From Limnovirga soli (GTDB lineage Bacteria; Bacteroidota; Bacteroidia; Chitinophagales; Chitinophagaceae): a stretch of 64,000 nt of DNA. Positions 9,046 to 18,699 of this stretch are shown in pieces (within the stretch, counting starts at the first letter, position 1; every line of letters starts with the position of its first letter). Where the stretch lies: positions 50,966 through 114,965 of the forward strand of contig NZ_WHPF01000016.1 in NCBI RefSeq assembly GCF_013106755.1, read 5' to 3'. The notes beneath the pieces were generated by a model. That model saw only the letters and a program-made list of their open reading frames with translations. It ran no database searches and was not told the DNA's origin. The position numbers and the translations under genes are program-made.

Positions 9046-11802
9046 ATGGTCAAACGTTGCAAATCTAATATAATTTACATTTTTTTGGGGCTTGCCATAT
9101 TGCTATTTACGGCAATAACGTTTGATATACAGGCAAAGGATAAAAACTTTTTGCCTTTTGTCAAAGTATTAACAACTGAAGCTGATACTGCCCAACCCAA
9201 AGTAAAATCAAGAACTGCTATTGCTCTTACGCAAGATACAATCATTACCAATAAAGCTGATACATCCGTATTAAAAGATACTACCAACAAAAAAATAGTT
9301 GATAGTTCTATTACCTCCTTAAATGATTCGGCAAAAGTTATTACAATAGATACCCTTAGCTTTTCTCAGGATTCGCTGGCAGCGCAGGTGCAATATAATG
9401 CCGAAGATTCAGGGGTATTAATTATGTCTACCCGTAACTTTTATTTATATGGCAAGGCCAGCACCCAATACCAGGATCTTAAATTAGATGCCAATACAAT
9501 TGAGTACACGCAGGCCAACCAAATGATTAAGGCATTTGGCGGTGTGGATACTGCGCAGGGCGCTTTAAATAAACCCAAATTGGTACAAGCTGGTTCAGAA
9601 TCTATAAGCGACACCATTTTTTTTAACATGAAAACCCAAAGAGGGTTAACCCTGAATACATTTTATAAAGAAGATGATATTTATGTACAGGCACAGCGGT
9701 TAAAAAAAGTAGATAAGGAAGTAGCATTTGGTTATCGCACTACGTTTACCACCTGTAACCTGGATACACCCCATTTCGATTTCAGGGCAAGGAAAATAAA
9801 GATCATCAATAATAAGATTGCGGTATCGGGCCCTGCTAATTTTGAAGTAGAAGGGGTTCCTTTACCATTGGCCATTCCTTTTGGTATTTTTCCTTTAAAC
9901 AGGGGAAGGCATTCGGGCTTGCTGCCACCACAGTTTGCCTCCAATCAGGATTTTGGTTTGGGTTTGGAAGGGCTTGGCTATTATAAAGTTCTCAACGATA
10001 ATTGGGATATTACCGTGCGCAGTAATATTTACAGTTATGGTGGCTGGAACCTAAATATTCAACCAGAGTATTTTAAACGATACAAATACAGGGGTAACTT
10101 AAACCTGGCATTGCAAAAAACAAAAATTCTGAATAGCGGAACCATTTCAAAATCTGAGTTTACAGAAACGTCCGGCTTTTTTATTACCTGGACACATTCT
10201 ACTGATACACGGGCCAGGCCGGGTACTACATTCTCAGCCAATGTAAGAGCCGGTAGCACCAAGTTTAACCAGTATATACCCAATAATTCATACCAGAATT
10301 TCCAAAATCAGTTAAGCAGTTCTATTACCTGGAACAAAATATGGGACCAGGGCAAGTATAATTTAAGTGTTGCGGGCAACCACGACCAGAATAATAATTC
10401 AGGTTTAATAAATATAAGGCTACCTACGGTAAGCTTTAGTGCCACAACTATTTACCCTTTCCAGCGTAAAGAAATTGTAGGCGCTCAAAAATGGTACGAG
10501 AAGCTGGGGGTTTCCTATAACGGTACCTTATTAAACCAATTTTCTTTTTACGACTCAGCCTTCAACTTTAAAAACCTGCTTGATACCGCCCAATGGGGTG
10601 TAGAACACCGTGTACCCATTACCTTATCATTGCCACCTTTAGGGCCATTTATTTTGTCGCCCAGTGTGTCTTATGGGGAAAGATGGTATGGCCAGCGTAT
10701 TATGCGTACCTGGAACCCCGATGCCAAAAAAGTGGATACCTCTATTTTGAAAGGCTTTAACACTGCCCGTGAAATGAGTTTTAGCCTTTCCTTTAATACC
10801 AGAATTTTTGGAACAGTTAACTTCCCCAAATCAAAAGGCATAAAAGCCATACGCCACGAGGTGAAGCCATTTGTTTCATTTAACTATAAGCCTGATTTAG
10901 TTAGTAAATACTATTCCACCGTACAAATAGATACTTTAGGTAATACCTATCGCTTCTCCGAGCTGGAAGGCGGTGTAATTGGGGCTTTTAGTCCGGGTAA
11001 GTTTGGCGGATTAAGTTTTGGTATAGATAATTTGCTCGAGATGAAGGTGAAGGATAAAAAAGACACCGCCGCCACCGCTACCAAAAAAGTAAAATTATTG
11101 GATGGTTTAAGTATCACCAGTGGTTACAACTATCTTGCCGACACCTTGCAGTGGAGCCCGTTTAGTATGAGCTTGCGCAGTACTTTGTTTGGAAAAGTAA
11201 ATATAACAGGTAGCGCTTCTATCGATCCATATAATATCGATAGCCTTGGCCGTCGGGTTAACCGGTTGCTTTGGAAGGATGGTAAAGTGGGCCGCTTCAC
11301 CAATGGAAGTCTTGCTATTTCAACCTCATTAAAAAGTAAGTCCAAAGATGACAAGAAAACCGAGGACCGCATTTCACCCGATGAAACCCTAACACCCGAT
11401 GAGCAATTGGCGCAATTGGAATATGTACGCCAAAACCCATCTGAGTTTGTAGATTTTAATATTCCCTGGAATGTGCAGTTGTCTTTCTCATTAAGTTTTT
11501 ACCGTACACTTTCCCCTAATTTAAAAGACTATTTAACACAGATAAACAGTAATCTGAATATTAATGGCGATTTTAGTTTAACACCCAAATGGAAAGTTGG
11601 CGGCGGCGGATATTACGATTTTAAAACCTCCAAAATACAATCGCTAACCATGTTTATAACCCGCGAAATGCACTGCTGGCAATTGGCCATCAATGTTACT
11701 CCGGTGGGTTTATACAGGTCCTTCAGTATAACTCTCAATCCCAAATCCGGCATTTTACGCGATCTAAAAATTAACCGCTCCCGGTTCTTTTACAATCAAT
11801 AA
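9046..11802 (+). CDS. LptD-like LPS assembly outer-membrane protein
   Basis: 918 aa with a signal/anchor segment (residues 8-28) and a Thr/Asp/Ser-rich linker to about 110. An OstA-like N-terminal domain follows (STRNFYLYGKASTQY...), then a long C-terminal outer-membrane barrel with alternating aromatic strands ending in SRFFYNQ. LptD inserts lipopolysaccharide into the outer leaflet. The segment CNLDTPHFDFRARKIKII and the following AVSGPANFEVEGVPLPLAI resemble the linker seen in Bacteroidota LptD homologues. It is divergent from the amidase-MlaD-OstA-like set with 69 bp between starts. LptE is not in the window. Confidence 0.85.
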   Translation: MVKRCKSNIIYIFLGLAILLFTAITFDIQAKDKNFLPFVKVLTTEADTAQPKVKSRTAIALTQDTIITNKADTSVLKDTTNKKIVDSSITSLNDSAKVITIDTLSFSQDSLAAQVQYNAEDSGVLIMSTRNFYLYGKASTQYQDLKLDANTIEYTQANQMIKAFGGVDTAQGALNKPKLVQAGSESISDTIFFNMKTQRGLTLNTFYKEDDIYVQAQRLKKVDKEVAFGYRTTFTTCNLDTPHFDFRARKIKIINNKIAVSGPANFEVEGVPLPLAIPFGIFPLNRGRHSGLLPPQFASNQDFGLGLEGLGYYKVLNDNWDITVRSNIYSYGGWNLNIQPEYFKRYKYRGNLNLALQKTKILNSGTISKSEFTETSGFFITWTHSTDTRARPGTTFSANVRAGSTKFNQYIPNNSYQNFQNQLSSSITWNKIWDQGKYNLSVAGNHDQNNNSGLINIRLPTVSFSATTIYPFQRKEIVGAQKWYEKLGVSYNGTLLNQFSFYDSAFNFKNLLDTAQWGVEHRVPITLSLPPLGPFILSPSVSYGERWYGQRIMRTWNPDAKKVDTSILKGFNTAREMSFSLSFNTRIFGTVNFPKSKGIKAIRHEVKPFVSFNYKPDLVSKYYSTVQIDTLGNTYRFSELEGGVIGAFSPGKFGGLSFGIDNLLEMKVKDKKDTAATATKKVKLLDGLSITSGYNYLADTLQWSPFSMSLRSTLFGKVNITGSASIDPYNIDSLGRRVNRLLWKDGKVGRFTNGSLAISTSLKSKSKDDKKTEDRISPDETLTPDEQLAQLEYVRQNPSEFVDFNIPWNVQLSFSLSFYRTLSPNLKDYLTQINSNLNINGDFSLTPKWKVGGGGYYDFKTSKIQSLTMFITREMHCWQLAINVTPVGLYRSFSITLNPKSGILRDLKINRSRFFYNQ

Positions 11803-11825
11803 TTTTTTAGCCTAAAGTATTATTG

Positions 11826-11896
11826 GCCCGGCGCCAGCAATAATGGCAGCCTACTTGCGTCGCACTCTTGTACGTTTAGCTCTGTACGCAGCTATT
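11826..11896 (-). repeat. Interspersed intergenic repeat, core A
   Basis: Minus orientation. Core CTTGCGTCGCACTCTTGTAC at 11854-11873, with GCCCGGCG flank on the left and GTACGCAGCTATTTTAAC on the right. Intergenic after lptD. Confidence 0.9.
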
Positions 11897-11965
11897 TTAA
11901 CCTCATATCCCATCGCATACTGTATAATGCTATAAAAATTGTAAGTTGCCGTTAATATAGCACCA

Positions 11966-12652
11966 ATGAAAATACTGATACTACTTATTGCCACTATTTA
12001 CGGTATATATGCACCTGTTGCGGCACAAAAATCAAAAGCCTACCCTGTAAAAGTGGGCGAAATACCCAATCAGGTATTACCTGTAGAAGCCATGTATGTT
12101 TTGCCCTTATTTAAAAGCGGCACAGTTTTTTTTAGAAATGGTACCACCACCACACAGCAGCTTAACTATAATTTTTTATTGGATGAAATGCATTTTATTG
12201 GCGAAAAAGGCGATACACTGGCTGTTGCGGAACCGGTATTGCTCACCTCTGTAGCCATTGATTCCATGGTGTTTTATTTTGATAAATTCTTTGTAAGGCA
12301 AGTGTATAAAAAGGGCAATTATAAACTGGCCATCAGGCAGCAAATGGTGCAAATGGCTGATAAAACACGTGGAGGTTACGATGCCGCTTCGGGTTCATCA
12401 TCTATTACTACCTATGGTACAATTACCAATAACAGCCAGATTTACCATTTACAGGTGAATAAGGATGTGATGTTTGAGGAAATGGATTCATATTATTTAA
12501 GTGATGGGTTTAACCATTTTTTTAAGGCAGATAAAAAAAACTTCATGTTGCTTTTTCCTGATGTAAATATTACAAAATATGTAAAGGATAATAAGGTAAA
12601 CTTCTCTAACCTGGAACAACTTAAATTAATGCTGCATTACTGTGCGCCATAA
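11966..12652 (+). CDS. Secreted protein of unknown function
   Basis: 228 aa. Signal peptide with hydrophobic core at 3-18 and cleavage near PVAAQKS. I recognise no family. The mature part is rich in aromatic and beta-forming residues, has a Ser/Thr stretch (AASGSSSITTYGTI) near 140-155 and ends with a single Cys (MLHYCAP). No membrane segments after the signal. It sits alone between repeat copies on both sides. A periplasmic or surface location is inferred from the signal only. Confidence 0.65.
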   Translation: MKILILLIATIYGIYAPVAAQKSKAYPVKVGEIPNQVLPVEAMYVLPLFKSGTVFFRNGTTTTQQLNYNFLLDEMHFIGEKGDTLAVAEPVLLTSVAIDSMVFYFDKFFVRQVYKKGNYKLAIRQQMVQMADKTRGGYDAASGSSSITTYGTITNNSQIYHLQVNKDVMFEEMDSYYLSDGFNHFFKADKKNFMLLFPDVNITKYVKDNKVNFSNLEQLKLMLHYCAP

Positions 12653-12670
12653 TTTCACCTCTTTAAAAAG

Positions 12671-12756
12671 CTTAATGCTTAACCTGGCGATGAAAGGATT
12701 GCGACGCAAGGATGTTGCCAGGCCATTTGCAGCTGGTATTATAACACATTAAGCAT
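12671..12756. repeat. Variant repeat within an imperfect inverted repeat
   Basis: ATGCTTAA (12675-12682) pairs with TTAAGCAT (12749-12756), and CCTGGC (12683-12688) with GCCAGG (12717-12722). Between them lies TTGCGACGCAAGG, part of the A core. The GTACAAG half is missing. A diverged copy of the interspersed family. Confidence 0.6.
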
Positions 12757-12872
12757 CTGCTCTTTTTATTTATGATTTAACGGTACCTGAGTAAAAGCCT
12801 TTTACTTTCTCTGTAAAATGCATCGTTGCTATTTCCAAATTGCATTTATATTTATTGCTTTATTAGTTTACT

Positions 12873-15800
12873 ATGAGATTAATTGTTGTTAGAATATGCT
12901 TACTGATAATACTTGTTAGCAATTATTCCTGTACCGGGGAAAATGGAGCAACTGTTTTTACAGAGATGCCAGCCTCAAAAACCAATATCCAATTTAGCAA
13001 TGAAATAATAGAAGACGCTGATTATAATATTCTTACTTATGAATATTTATACAATGGTGGCGGCGTAGCTGTGGGAGATGTAAATAACGATGGACTGGCA
13101 GATATTATATTTACGGGAAACATGATATCTAATAAACTTTATTTAAACAAGGGCAATTTTAGCTTTGAGGATATAACAGAAAGTACTGGCATGCAAGGGC
13201 GCAACAAATGGAAAACAGGTGTGGTAATGGCTGATGTAAATGGCGATGGATTACTGGATATATATGTTTGCTACTCCGGGCCTGGAACAGATGCAGAAAG
13301 AGCCAATGAATTATATATTAATAACGGTGTACAAAATGGGATACCACATTTTACGGAGAGTGCAAAAAAATACGGACTGGATGCTGCAGGCACTTATACC
13401 ACCACGGCTGCTTTTTTTGACATGGACAATGATGGGGATCTTGACATGTTTATGGTAAACCATGCAGATATGTTTTACAACCCCGATTTTAATACTGTAC
13501 AATTAAGAGCAACCAGACACCCCAAATTTGGTAACCGCCTGTATAGAAATGACGATGGATTTTTTACTGATATAAGTGTACCTGCACATATTGATGGCAG
13601 TGGCTTAAATTTTGGTTTAAGTGTTGCCATTAGTGATATAAATAATGATGGCTGGAGTGATATTTATGTAACCAACGATTACGATGAACGTGATTTTTTG
13701 TATCTGAATAACAATGATGGAACTTTTAGGGAAGTGCTTTCAAAATCGGCAAAACATATTTCTGAATTTGCAATGGGCAGCGATATTGCAGATTTTAATA
13801 ACGACGAATTGCCAGATATAATAGTAATGGATATGCTGCCTGAGGATAATCACAGGCAGAAATTGCTAAAAGGTGCGGATACTTATGACAAGTACAGCAT
13901 GCGTTTAAATGCCGGTTTTCATAGCCAACAAATGCGCAATACACTTCAATTAAACAATGGGGTTGATAGTAGCGGAGCACCTATATTTAGCGAAATAGGA
14001 CAGTTGGCAGGGGTATCTAATACCGACTGGAGCTGGGCGCCATTATTTGCTGATTTTGATAATGATGGGTGGAAAGACCTGTTTATTTCAAACGGTATTT
14101 TTAAAGATATTACCAATATGGATTTTGTAAAATATACATCTGGTTATACCGCACATCTTACCAATACAACAGGCACCAAAGAAGAAATGTGGGAGTTGAT
14201 AAAAAAAATGCCTTCTACCAAGTTGAATAATTATTTGTTTCAAAATAACCATAACCTTGGATTTAATAATGTTGGTGAGCATTGGGGAATAGATAAACTT
14301 AGTATTAGTAATGGGTCTGCTTATGCTGATTTAGATAATGATGGTGACCTGGATCTAATCATCAATAACCTTAATGATCAAGCCACAGTATACAGAAACA
14401 ATACAGAAGCAAATAACCAGGCACATTATTTAAAAATAAGGTTAAAGGGTGAAGGTAAAAATACGCTTGGCATTGGGGCAAAAGTATATGTTCAAACAGC
14501 GCATACCCAACAGCTACAGGAGGAGTATATTACCCGTGGTTTTCAATCATCCATTGACCCCGTGATGCATATTGGTTTGGGGGCAGATAGCATTATTGAA
14601 ATGATAAGGGTAGTATGGCCAGGAGGCAAACAATCTTTGCTGAAAAATATTGGCGCCAATACTTTAATAACGATAGCGCAAAATAATGCTTTATTGCCTG
14701 AGGTAAAAGAGATTGCAAACGTGCGATTACCGGTCTTATTTGAAGATGTTACCAAAAAATCCGGAATAGATTTTATACATAAGCAATCTTCGTTTGTGGA
14801 TTTTAAGATTTCTCCTTTATTGCCATATCAGCTTTCAAAAACAGGGCCTTGCCTAGCAAGGGCTGATGTAAATGCAGATGGGCTTGAGGATGTTTTTATT
14901 GGCACATCGGCAGGGCAGGAAAGTGTGTTGTATTTGCAAACAAAACAAGGAACGTTTATACCTGCCGCCAGCCAGCCGTGGAATGGAAACAAAAGTTTTA
15001 CCAATACTGATGCCCTGTTTTTTGATGCAGATATGGATGGAGATGCTGATTTATATCTGGTGAGTGGCGGTGCAGATTATTTTTTAAATAATAAAAATTA
15101 TCAGGACAAGTTTTTTGAAAATGATGGTACTGGCAATTACCATATTTCTGCAAATGCATTACCGGTTGAATATGTTAGTGGTGCATGTGTTCGCACTGCT
15201 GATTATAACCATGATGGATTACCCGATTTATTTGTTGGTGGTAAAATAATGCCAGGATTGTTTCCTGAAGCGCCGCCCAGCTACATGCTTAAGAATATAA
15301 GCAAGCCCGGGCAGATAAGATTTGAAAGGGATATGCAGCAGCAAGATACAAGCCTTAATAGCCCGGGCATGGTTACCGATGCATTATGGATTGATATAAA
15401 TAAAGATGGGTGGGAAGATTTGATAGTTGTAGGTGAATTTATGCCCATTACCTTATTTGAAAATAATAAAGGCAAATTAAAAAATGCAACAGAGGCATAC
15501 CATTTAAATGAAACGGATGGCTGGTGGTGCCGCATACTGGCAAACGATTTTGATAATGATGGTGATACCGACCTTGTAATTGGTAATTTGGGTAATAACA
15601 CCCAACTTAAGGCTGCTAATGAAAGTCCTATTACGATTACATACGCTGATTTTTATGGTAATGGTACAATTGATCCTATACTTTGTTATTATAACCATGG
15701 CAAAAGCTTCCCATATTTTTCAAAAGATGAAATGGCAGACCAGATTCCCTCAATACAAAAAAAGTTTTTGCAATATGCCACATTTGCTGATGCACAGTTA

Positions 15801-16226
15801 ACCGATATTTTTAACAAAGAACAGCTGGCAGCTGCAAAATCAGTTGCTATTAAAACTACTTCTACAGTGTATTTGCGTAATGATGGAAATAGAAAATTTA
15901 CTATTAAAGCTTTGCCGGAAGCAGCCCAAATGAGTGCTGCCAATGGTTTGGTGACTGCAGATGTGGACAATGATGGAAATATAGACATTGTTATGGCAGG
16001 TAATTATTATCCGTTTAGGGTAAACATTGGTCCGCTGGATGCCAGTATCGGTCTTTTTTTAAAGGGCAATGGCAAAGGCGATTTTACACCGGTTTTTTAT
16101 AATAAAACGGGTTTAAATATAGGTGGAGATGTGCGTAATTTAATTACGGTTAATGTAAATGGACAAACTTTATTGCTTGCGGCTAAAAATAATAGTGCAG
16201 TGCAGGTAGTGCAAATGCACAGGTAA
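12873..16226 (+). CDS. FG-GAP/VCBS repeat lipoprotein with ASPIC/UnbV domain
   Basis: 1117 aa. N-terminal signal ending LVSNYSC (Cys 20) suggests a lipoprotein. I count about thirteen DxDxDG-like calcium-binding loops of the FG-GAP/VCBS type (DVNNDGLADI, DVNGDGLLDI, DMDNDGDLDM, DFDNDGWKDL, DVDNDGNIDI and others) arranged as two sets of beta-propeller blades. Between them, about 535-610, lies an ASPIC/UnbV-like domain (LGIGAKVYV, VWPGGKQSLLKN). Large proteins of this kind are frequent in Bacteroidota and are thought to act at the surface in adhesion or glycan binding. Function is not established. It stands upstream of, and convergent to, the LacI regulator. Confidence 0.85.
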   Translation: MRLIVVRICLLIILVSNYSCTGENGATVFTEMPASKTNIQFSNEIIEDADYNILTYEYLYNGGGVAVGDVNNDGLADIIFTGNMISNKLYLNKGNFSFEDITESTGMQGRNKWKTGVVMADVNGDGLLDIYVCYSGPGTDAERANELYINNGVQNGIPHFTESAKKYGLDAAGTYTTTAAFFDMDNDGDLDMFMVNHADMFYNPDFNTVQLRATRHPKFGNRLYRNDDGFFTDISVPAHIDGSGLNFGLSVAISDINNDGWSDIYVTNDYDERDFLYLNNNDGTFREVLSKSAKHISEFAMGSDIADFNNDELPDIIVMDMLPEDNHRQKLLKGADTYDKYSMRLNAGFHSQQMRNTLQLNNGVDSSGAPIFSEIGQLAGVSNTDWSWAPLFADFDNDGWKDLFISNGIFKDITNMDFVKYTSGYTAHLTNTTGTKEEMWELIKKMPSTKLNNYLFQNNHNLGFNNVGEHWGIDKLSISNGSAYADLDNDGDLDLIINNLNDQATVYRNNTEANNQAHYLKIRLKGEGKNTLGIGAKVYVQTAHTQQLQEEYITRGFQSSIDPVMHIGLGADSIIEMIRVVWPGGKQSLLKNIGANTLITIAQNNALLPEVKEIANVRLPVLFEDVTKKSGIDFIHKQSSFVDFKISPLLPYQLSKTGPCLARADVNADGLEDVFIGTSAGQESVLYLQTKQGTFIPAASQPWNGNKSFTNTDALFFDADMDGDADLYLVSGGADYFLNNKNYQDKFFENDGTGNYHISANALPVEYVSGACVRTADYNHDGLPDLFVGGKIMPGLFPEAPPSYMLKNISKPGQIRFERDMQQQDTSLNSPGMVTDALWIDINKDGWEDLIVVGEFMPITLFENNKGKLKNATEAYHLNETDGWWCRILANDFDNDGDTDLVIGNLGNNTQLKAANESPITITYADFYGNGTIDPILCYYNHGKSFPYFSKDEMADQIPSIQKKFLQYATFADAQLTDIFNKEQLAAAKSVAIKTTSTVYLRNDGNRKFTIKALPEAAQMSAANGLVTADVDNDGNIDIVMAGNYYPFRVNIGPLDASIGLFLKGNGKGDFTPVFYNKTGLNIGGDVRNLITVNVNGQTLLLAAKNNSAVQVVQMHR

Positions 16227-16261
16227 TATTGGGGGCTGTTTTCTATACTTCATTAGTATTT

Positions 16262-16333
16262 TATGCAGCTACTGGTTATGCAGTACAAGTGTGCGACGCA
16301 AGTAAAGTTGAACTGATAAAAAAAGCCCGGCTA
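16262..16333 (+). repeat. Interspersed intergenic repeat, core A
   Basis: Plus orientation. Core GTACAAGTGTGCGACGCAAG at 16283-16302, preceded by GCAGCTACTGGTTATGCA and followed by TAAAGTTG and GCCCGGCTAC. It lies between two convergent genes. Confidence 0.9.
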
Positions 16334-16342
16334 CATAATGAA

Positions 16343-17353
16343 TTAAATTACTGTAGAATTTCTAATTTCCAGTGAAGACGGAATGACTAAAATTTCGTTT
16401 TTGGGGGAATAATTTTTTTTATTTAATGCTTTGAACAACGCCACAGCAGCGGCTTTGCCCATATTAAATGCAGGTTGTGTAATGGTGGTTAATGGTGGAT
16501 TTAGCAACCATGCAGACTGCAGGTTGGAGAAGCCTATTACTTTTACCTGCGTTGGTATTTGCAGATGCAATTCTCTGCATACAAAGTAAATACTGCCAGA
16601 TAATTTTTCTACAGTTGCAATAATACCATCAGGTCTGTTGGCTTGTACCATTAAATTTTTAATAAGGCAAAAGTTATAGCTCTCATCGTTGGCACAATAA
16701 ATAATATTAGCAGCATTAAATGGAAGTTGATTATCTGCCAGCGCTTTTTTATACCCCTCCATACGTTGGTTGCTGATGGACAAATTTTCACTGATGGACA
16801 ATAATGCAATTTGCCGGCAACCACAATCTATCAGGTGTTGGGTGGCCTTATATCCACTTTCATAATCATCTGTAATAATTTTGGCGGTTTCCATTTCGTC
16901 GCAAATACGGTCGAAAAATACTACCGGAATTTTTTTGGATTCAAGTGCTTTAATATGTGCTGCATTATGGGTTTCGGCTGTAACTGATATCAGCACGCCA
17001 TCAACCCTGCCGCTTTGAAAATCCTGTAGAATCGCCTGTTCCTTTGCCAGGCTTTCGTGGGTTAGATAAAAAAGTACATGGTATCCTTTTTCCTGGGCAA
17101 CCGATTCGATGCCATTTATCGCCTGCGAAAAAAAACTATCTGCCACTTCGGGGATAATAACAGCGATGGTTTTACTACGGCCACTTCTCAGGCTGCTGGC
17201 ATTTAAATCGGGTACATAATGTAATTCCCTTGCCAGGGCTTTTACCCTTTGTTTGGTATCGTTACTAATTTCATAACTATCGTTCAATGCTTTGGAAACA
17301 GTGGCCGTAGAAAGATTTAATGCCTTGGCCAATGTTTTAATAGTTACCCGCAT
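16343..17353 (-). CDS. LacI family transcriptional regulator
   Basis: 336 aa. The N-terminal helix-turn-helix and hinge helix are plain (VTIKTLAKALNLSTATVSKA, then SLRSGRSKTIAVIIPEV). A periplasmic-binding-protein-like effector domain fills residues 60-330. Such proteins bind palindromic operators and release on binding a sugar or related ligand. It is divergent from the inositol oxygenase gene, and a near-palindrome with central AACGTT lies 21 bp upstream of its own start. Control of the oxygenase and SusC/D genes, with inositol or a breakdown product as effector, is inferred from position. Confidence 0.92.
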   Translation of the reverse strand: MRVTIKTLAKALNLSTATVSKALNDSYEISNDTKQRVKALARELHYVPDLNASSLRSGRSKTIAVIIPEVADSFFSQAINGIESVAQEKGYHVLFYLTHESLAKEQAILQDFQSGRVDGVLISVTAETHNAAHIKALESKKIPVVFFDRICDEMETAKIITDDYESGYKATQHLIDCGCRQIALLSISENLSISNQRMEGYKKALADNQLPFNAANIIYCANDESYNFCLIKNLMVQANRPDGIIATVEKLSGSIYFVCRELHLQIPTQVKVIGFSNLQSAWLLNPPLTTITQPAFNMGKAAAVALFKALNKKNYSPKNEILVIPSSLEIRNSTVI

Positions 17354-17373
17354 AAAAGCATATTAAAAATTTA

Positions 17374-17393
17374 TTACGAAAACGTTTACGTAA
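17374..17393. promoter_or_regulatory. Candidate LacI-type operator
   Basis: TTACGAAAACGTTTACGTAA, an imperfect palindrome centred on AACGTT as in LacI/PurR-type operators. It lies between the divergent LacI gene and the inositol oxygenase gene, where it could serve both. Confidence 0.55.
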
Positions 17394-17536
17394 ATAAATG
17401 TTTGGTTATAGTACTAAAAACCATAATAAGTCTGCATTTTCGGGTAGTGATTTTAATGAAGATGCAGATAATGAGGTGAAAGTAAATTTTTTTTTGTTGT
17501 AATACGATTGTTTAGCAAATATAAATACCACATAAA

Positions 17537-18418
17537 ATGAGTACCATTTTACCAGAAAATGCAGCAAATCCACTCTCTTCTTTACATGAATGGGAAGAGG
17601 ATATTTTGGCCCGCTATCCGGATCCTGAAAAAATTGTACAAAACAAAAAAGTGGAAGAATACAGGAATTATGATACGCCTGTACGCGATACAGTACGTGA
17701 ATTTTACCGTCTTAATCATACCTATCAAACATTTGATTTTGTAACCGAAAAAACCAGGGAGTTTCTGCAATTCAATAAAAAAGAAATGCCGGTGTGGAAT
17801 GCATTTGATTTTTTAAATGAGCTGGTGGATGATTCAGATCCCGATTCTGATATGGATCAGTTTCAGCACTTGTTACAAACGTCCGAAGCTATCCGCAGGG
17901 ATGGGCATCCGGAATGGATGGTGCTGGTAGGATTATTTCACGATATGGGTAAAGTATTATGTCTATTTGGAGAGCCACAATGGGCGGTAGTTGGCGATAC
18001 TTTTCCTGTTGGTTGCGCTTACTCAGATAAAATTGTTTACCCCGAATATTTTGTAAACAACCCCGATTATAATAACCCGCAATACAATACCAAATATGGC
18101 GTATATAAGCCAAATTGCGGTTTAGATAACGTTACCATGTCTTGGGGCCACGATGAATATGTGTATCAAATGATGAAGGATTATATACCCATGGAGGGTT
18201 TGTATATGTTGCGATATCATTCCTTTTATGCACAACACCGTGAAAATGCTTATTCTCATTTAATGAATGAACAGGATCATAAAATGTTTAAATGGGTAGA
18301 CTTGTTTAATCCTTATGATTTGTATTCCAAAAATCCAACTCCGCCCAACTGGAAAGAGTTAAAACCATATTATCAGGAATTAATAGATAAATACCTGCCT
18401 GCCACTTTAAAATTCTAA
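17537..18418 (+). CDS. Inositol oxygenase (MIOX)
   Basis: 293 aa. MIOX is a di-iron oxygenase that opens myo-inositol with O2 to D-glucuronate. Aligning by eye with the animal enzyme, all six iron ligands are present: H111 (HLLQTSEAIR), H135 and D136 (GLFHDMGKVL), H205 (MSWGHDEYVY), H228 (LRYHSFYAQH) and D261 (NPYDLYSK). FGEPQWAVVGDTFPVGC is almost identical to animal MIOX, and the length matches the family (about 285). It lies between a LacI-type regulator and a SusC/SusD pair. Bacterial MIOX is uncommon; it occurs in some Bacteroidota. Confidence 0.96.
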   Translation: MSTILPENAANPLSSLHEWEEDILARYPDPEKIVQNKKVEEYRNYDTPVRDTVREFYRLNHTYQTFDFVTEKTREFLQFNKKEMPVWNAFDFLNELVDDSDPDSDMDQFQHLLQTSEAIRRDGHPEWMVLVGLFHDMGKVLCLFGEPQWAVVGDTFPVGCAYSDKIVYPEYFVNNPDYNNPQYNTKYGVYKPNCGLDNVTMSWGHDEYVYQMMKDYIPMEGLYMLRYHSFYAQHRENAYSHLMNEQDHKMFKWVDLFNPYDLYSKNPTPPNWKELKPYYQELIDKYLPATLKF

Positions 18419-18434
18419 AAGTCAACAGCCATTA

Positions 18435-18511
18435 TTAGCCGGGCTTGTAAGCTTTATTGGGTTTTCCTTGCGTCGCACACTTGTACTGTAGCTTATCATT
18501 AGGCTGCAGAA
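18435..18511 (-). repeat. Interspersed intergenic repeat, core A
   Basis: Minus orientation. Core CTTGCGTCGCACACTTGTAC at 18467-18486, with TTAGCCGGGC on the left and GTAGCTTATCATTAGGCTGC on the right. Between the inositol oxygenase gene and susC. Confidence 0.9.
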
Positions 18512-18586
18512 AGGCATTGTATTGAATAATTTTAAGTATAAGTATTGTTTAAGCAGTATTACTGTTATTTATTAATCTAAACAAAA

Positions 18587-18667
18587 ATGAAAACCGTTCT
18601 ATATAGTTACAATCTTACCTCAAAAACTAATCAATTAATCCTAAATGGTAACCATGAAAATGGCTGA
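18587..18667 (+). CDS. Possible short leader ORF before susC
   Basis: ATG at 18587 opens a 26-codon frame (MKTVLYSYNLTSKTNQLILN then GNHENG) ending 32 bp before the susC ATG. No family, no signal. It may be chance in AT-rich leader DNA. Recorded because it occupies the otherwise empty susC leader (18512-18699). Confidence 0.2.
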   Translation: MKTVLYSYNLTSKTNQLILNGNHENG

Positions 18668-18699
18668 TTTTTTTAACTTTTATTAAAACCAATTGCTTT

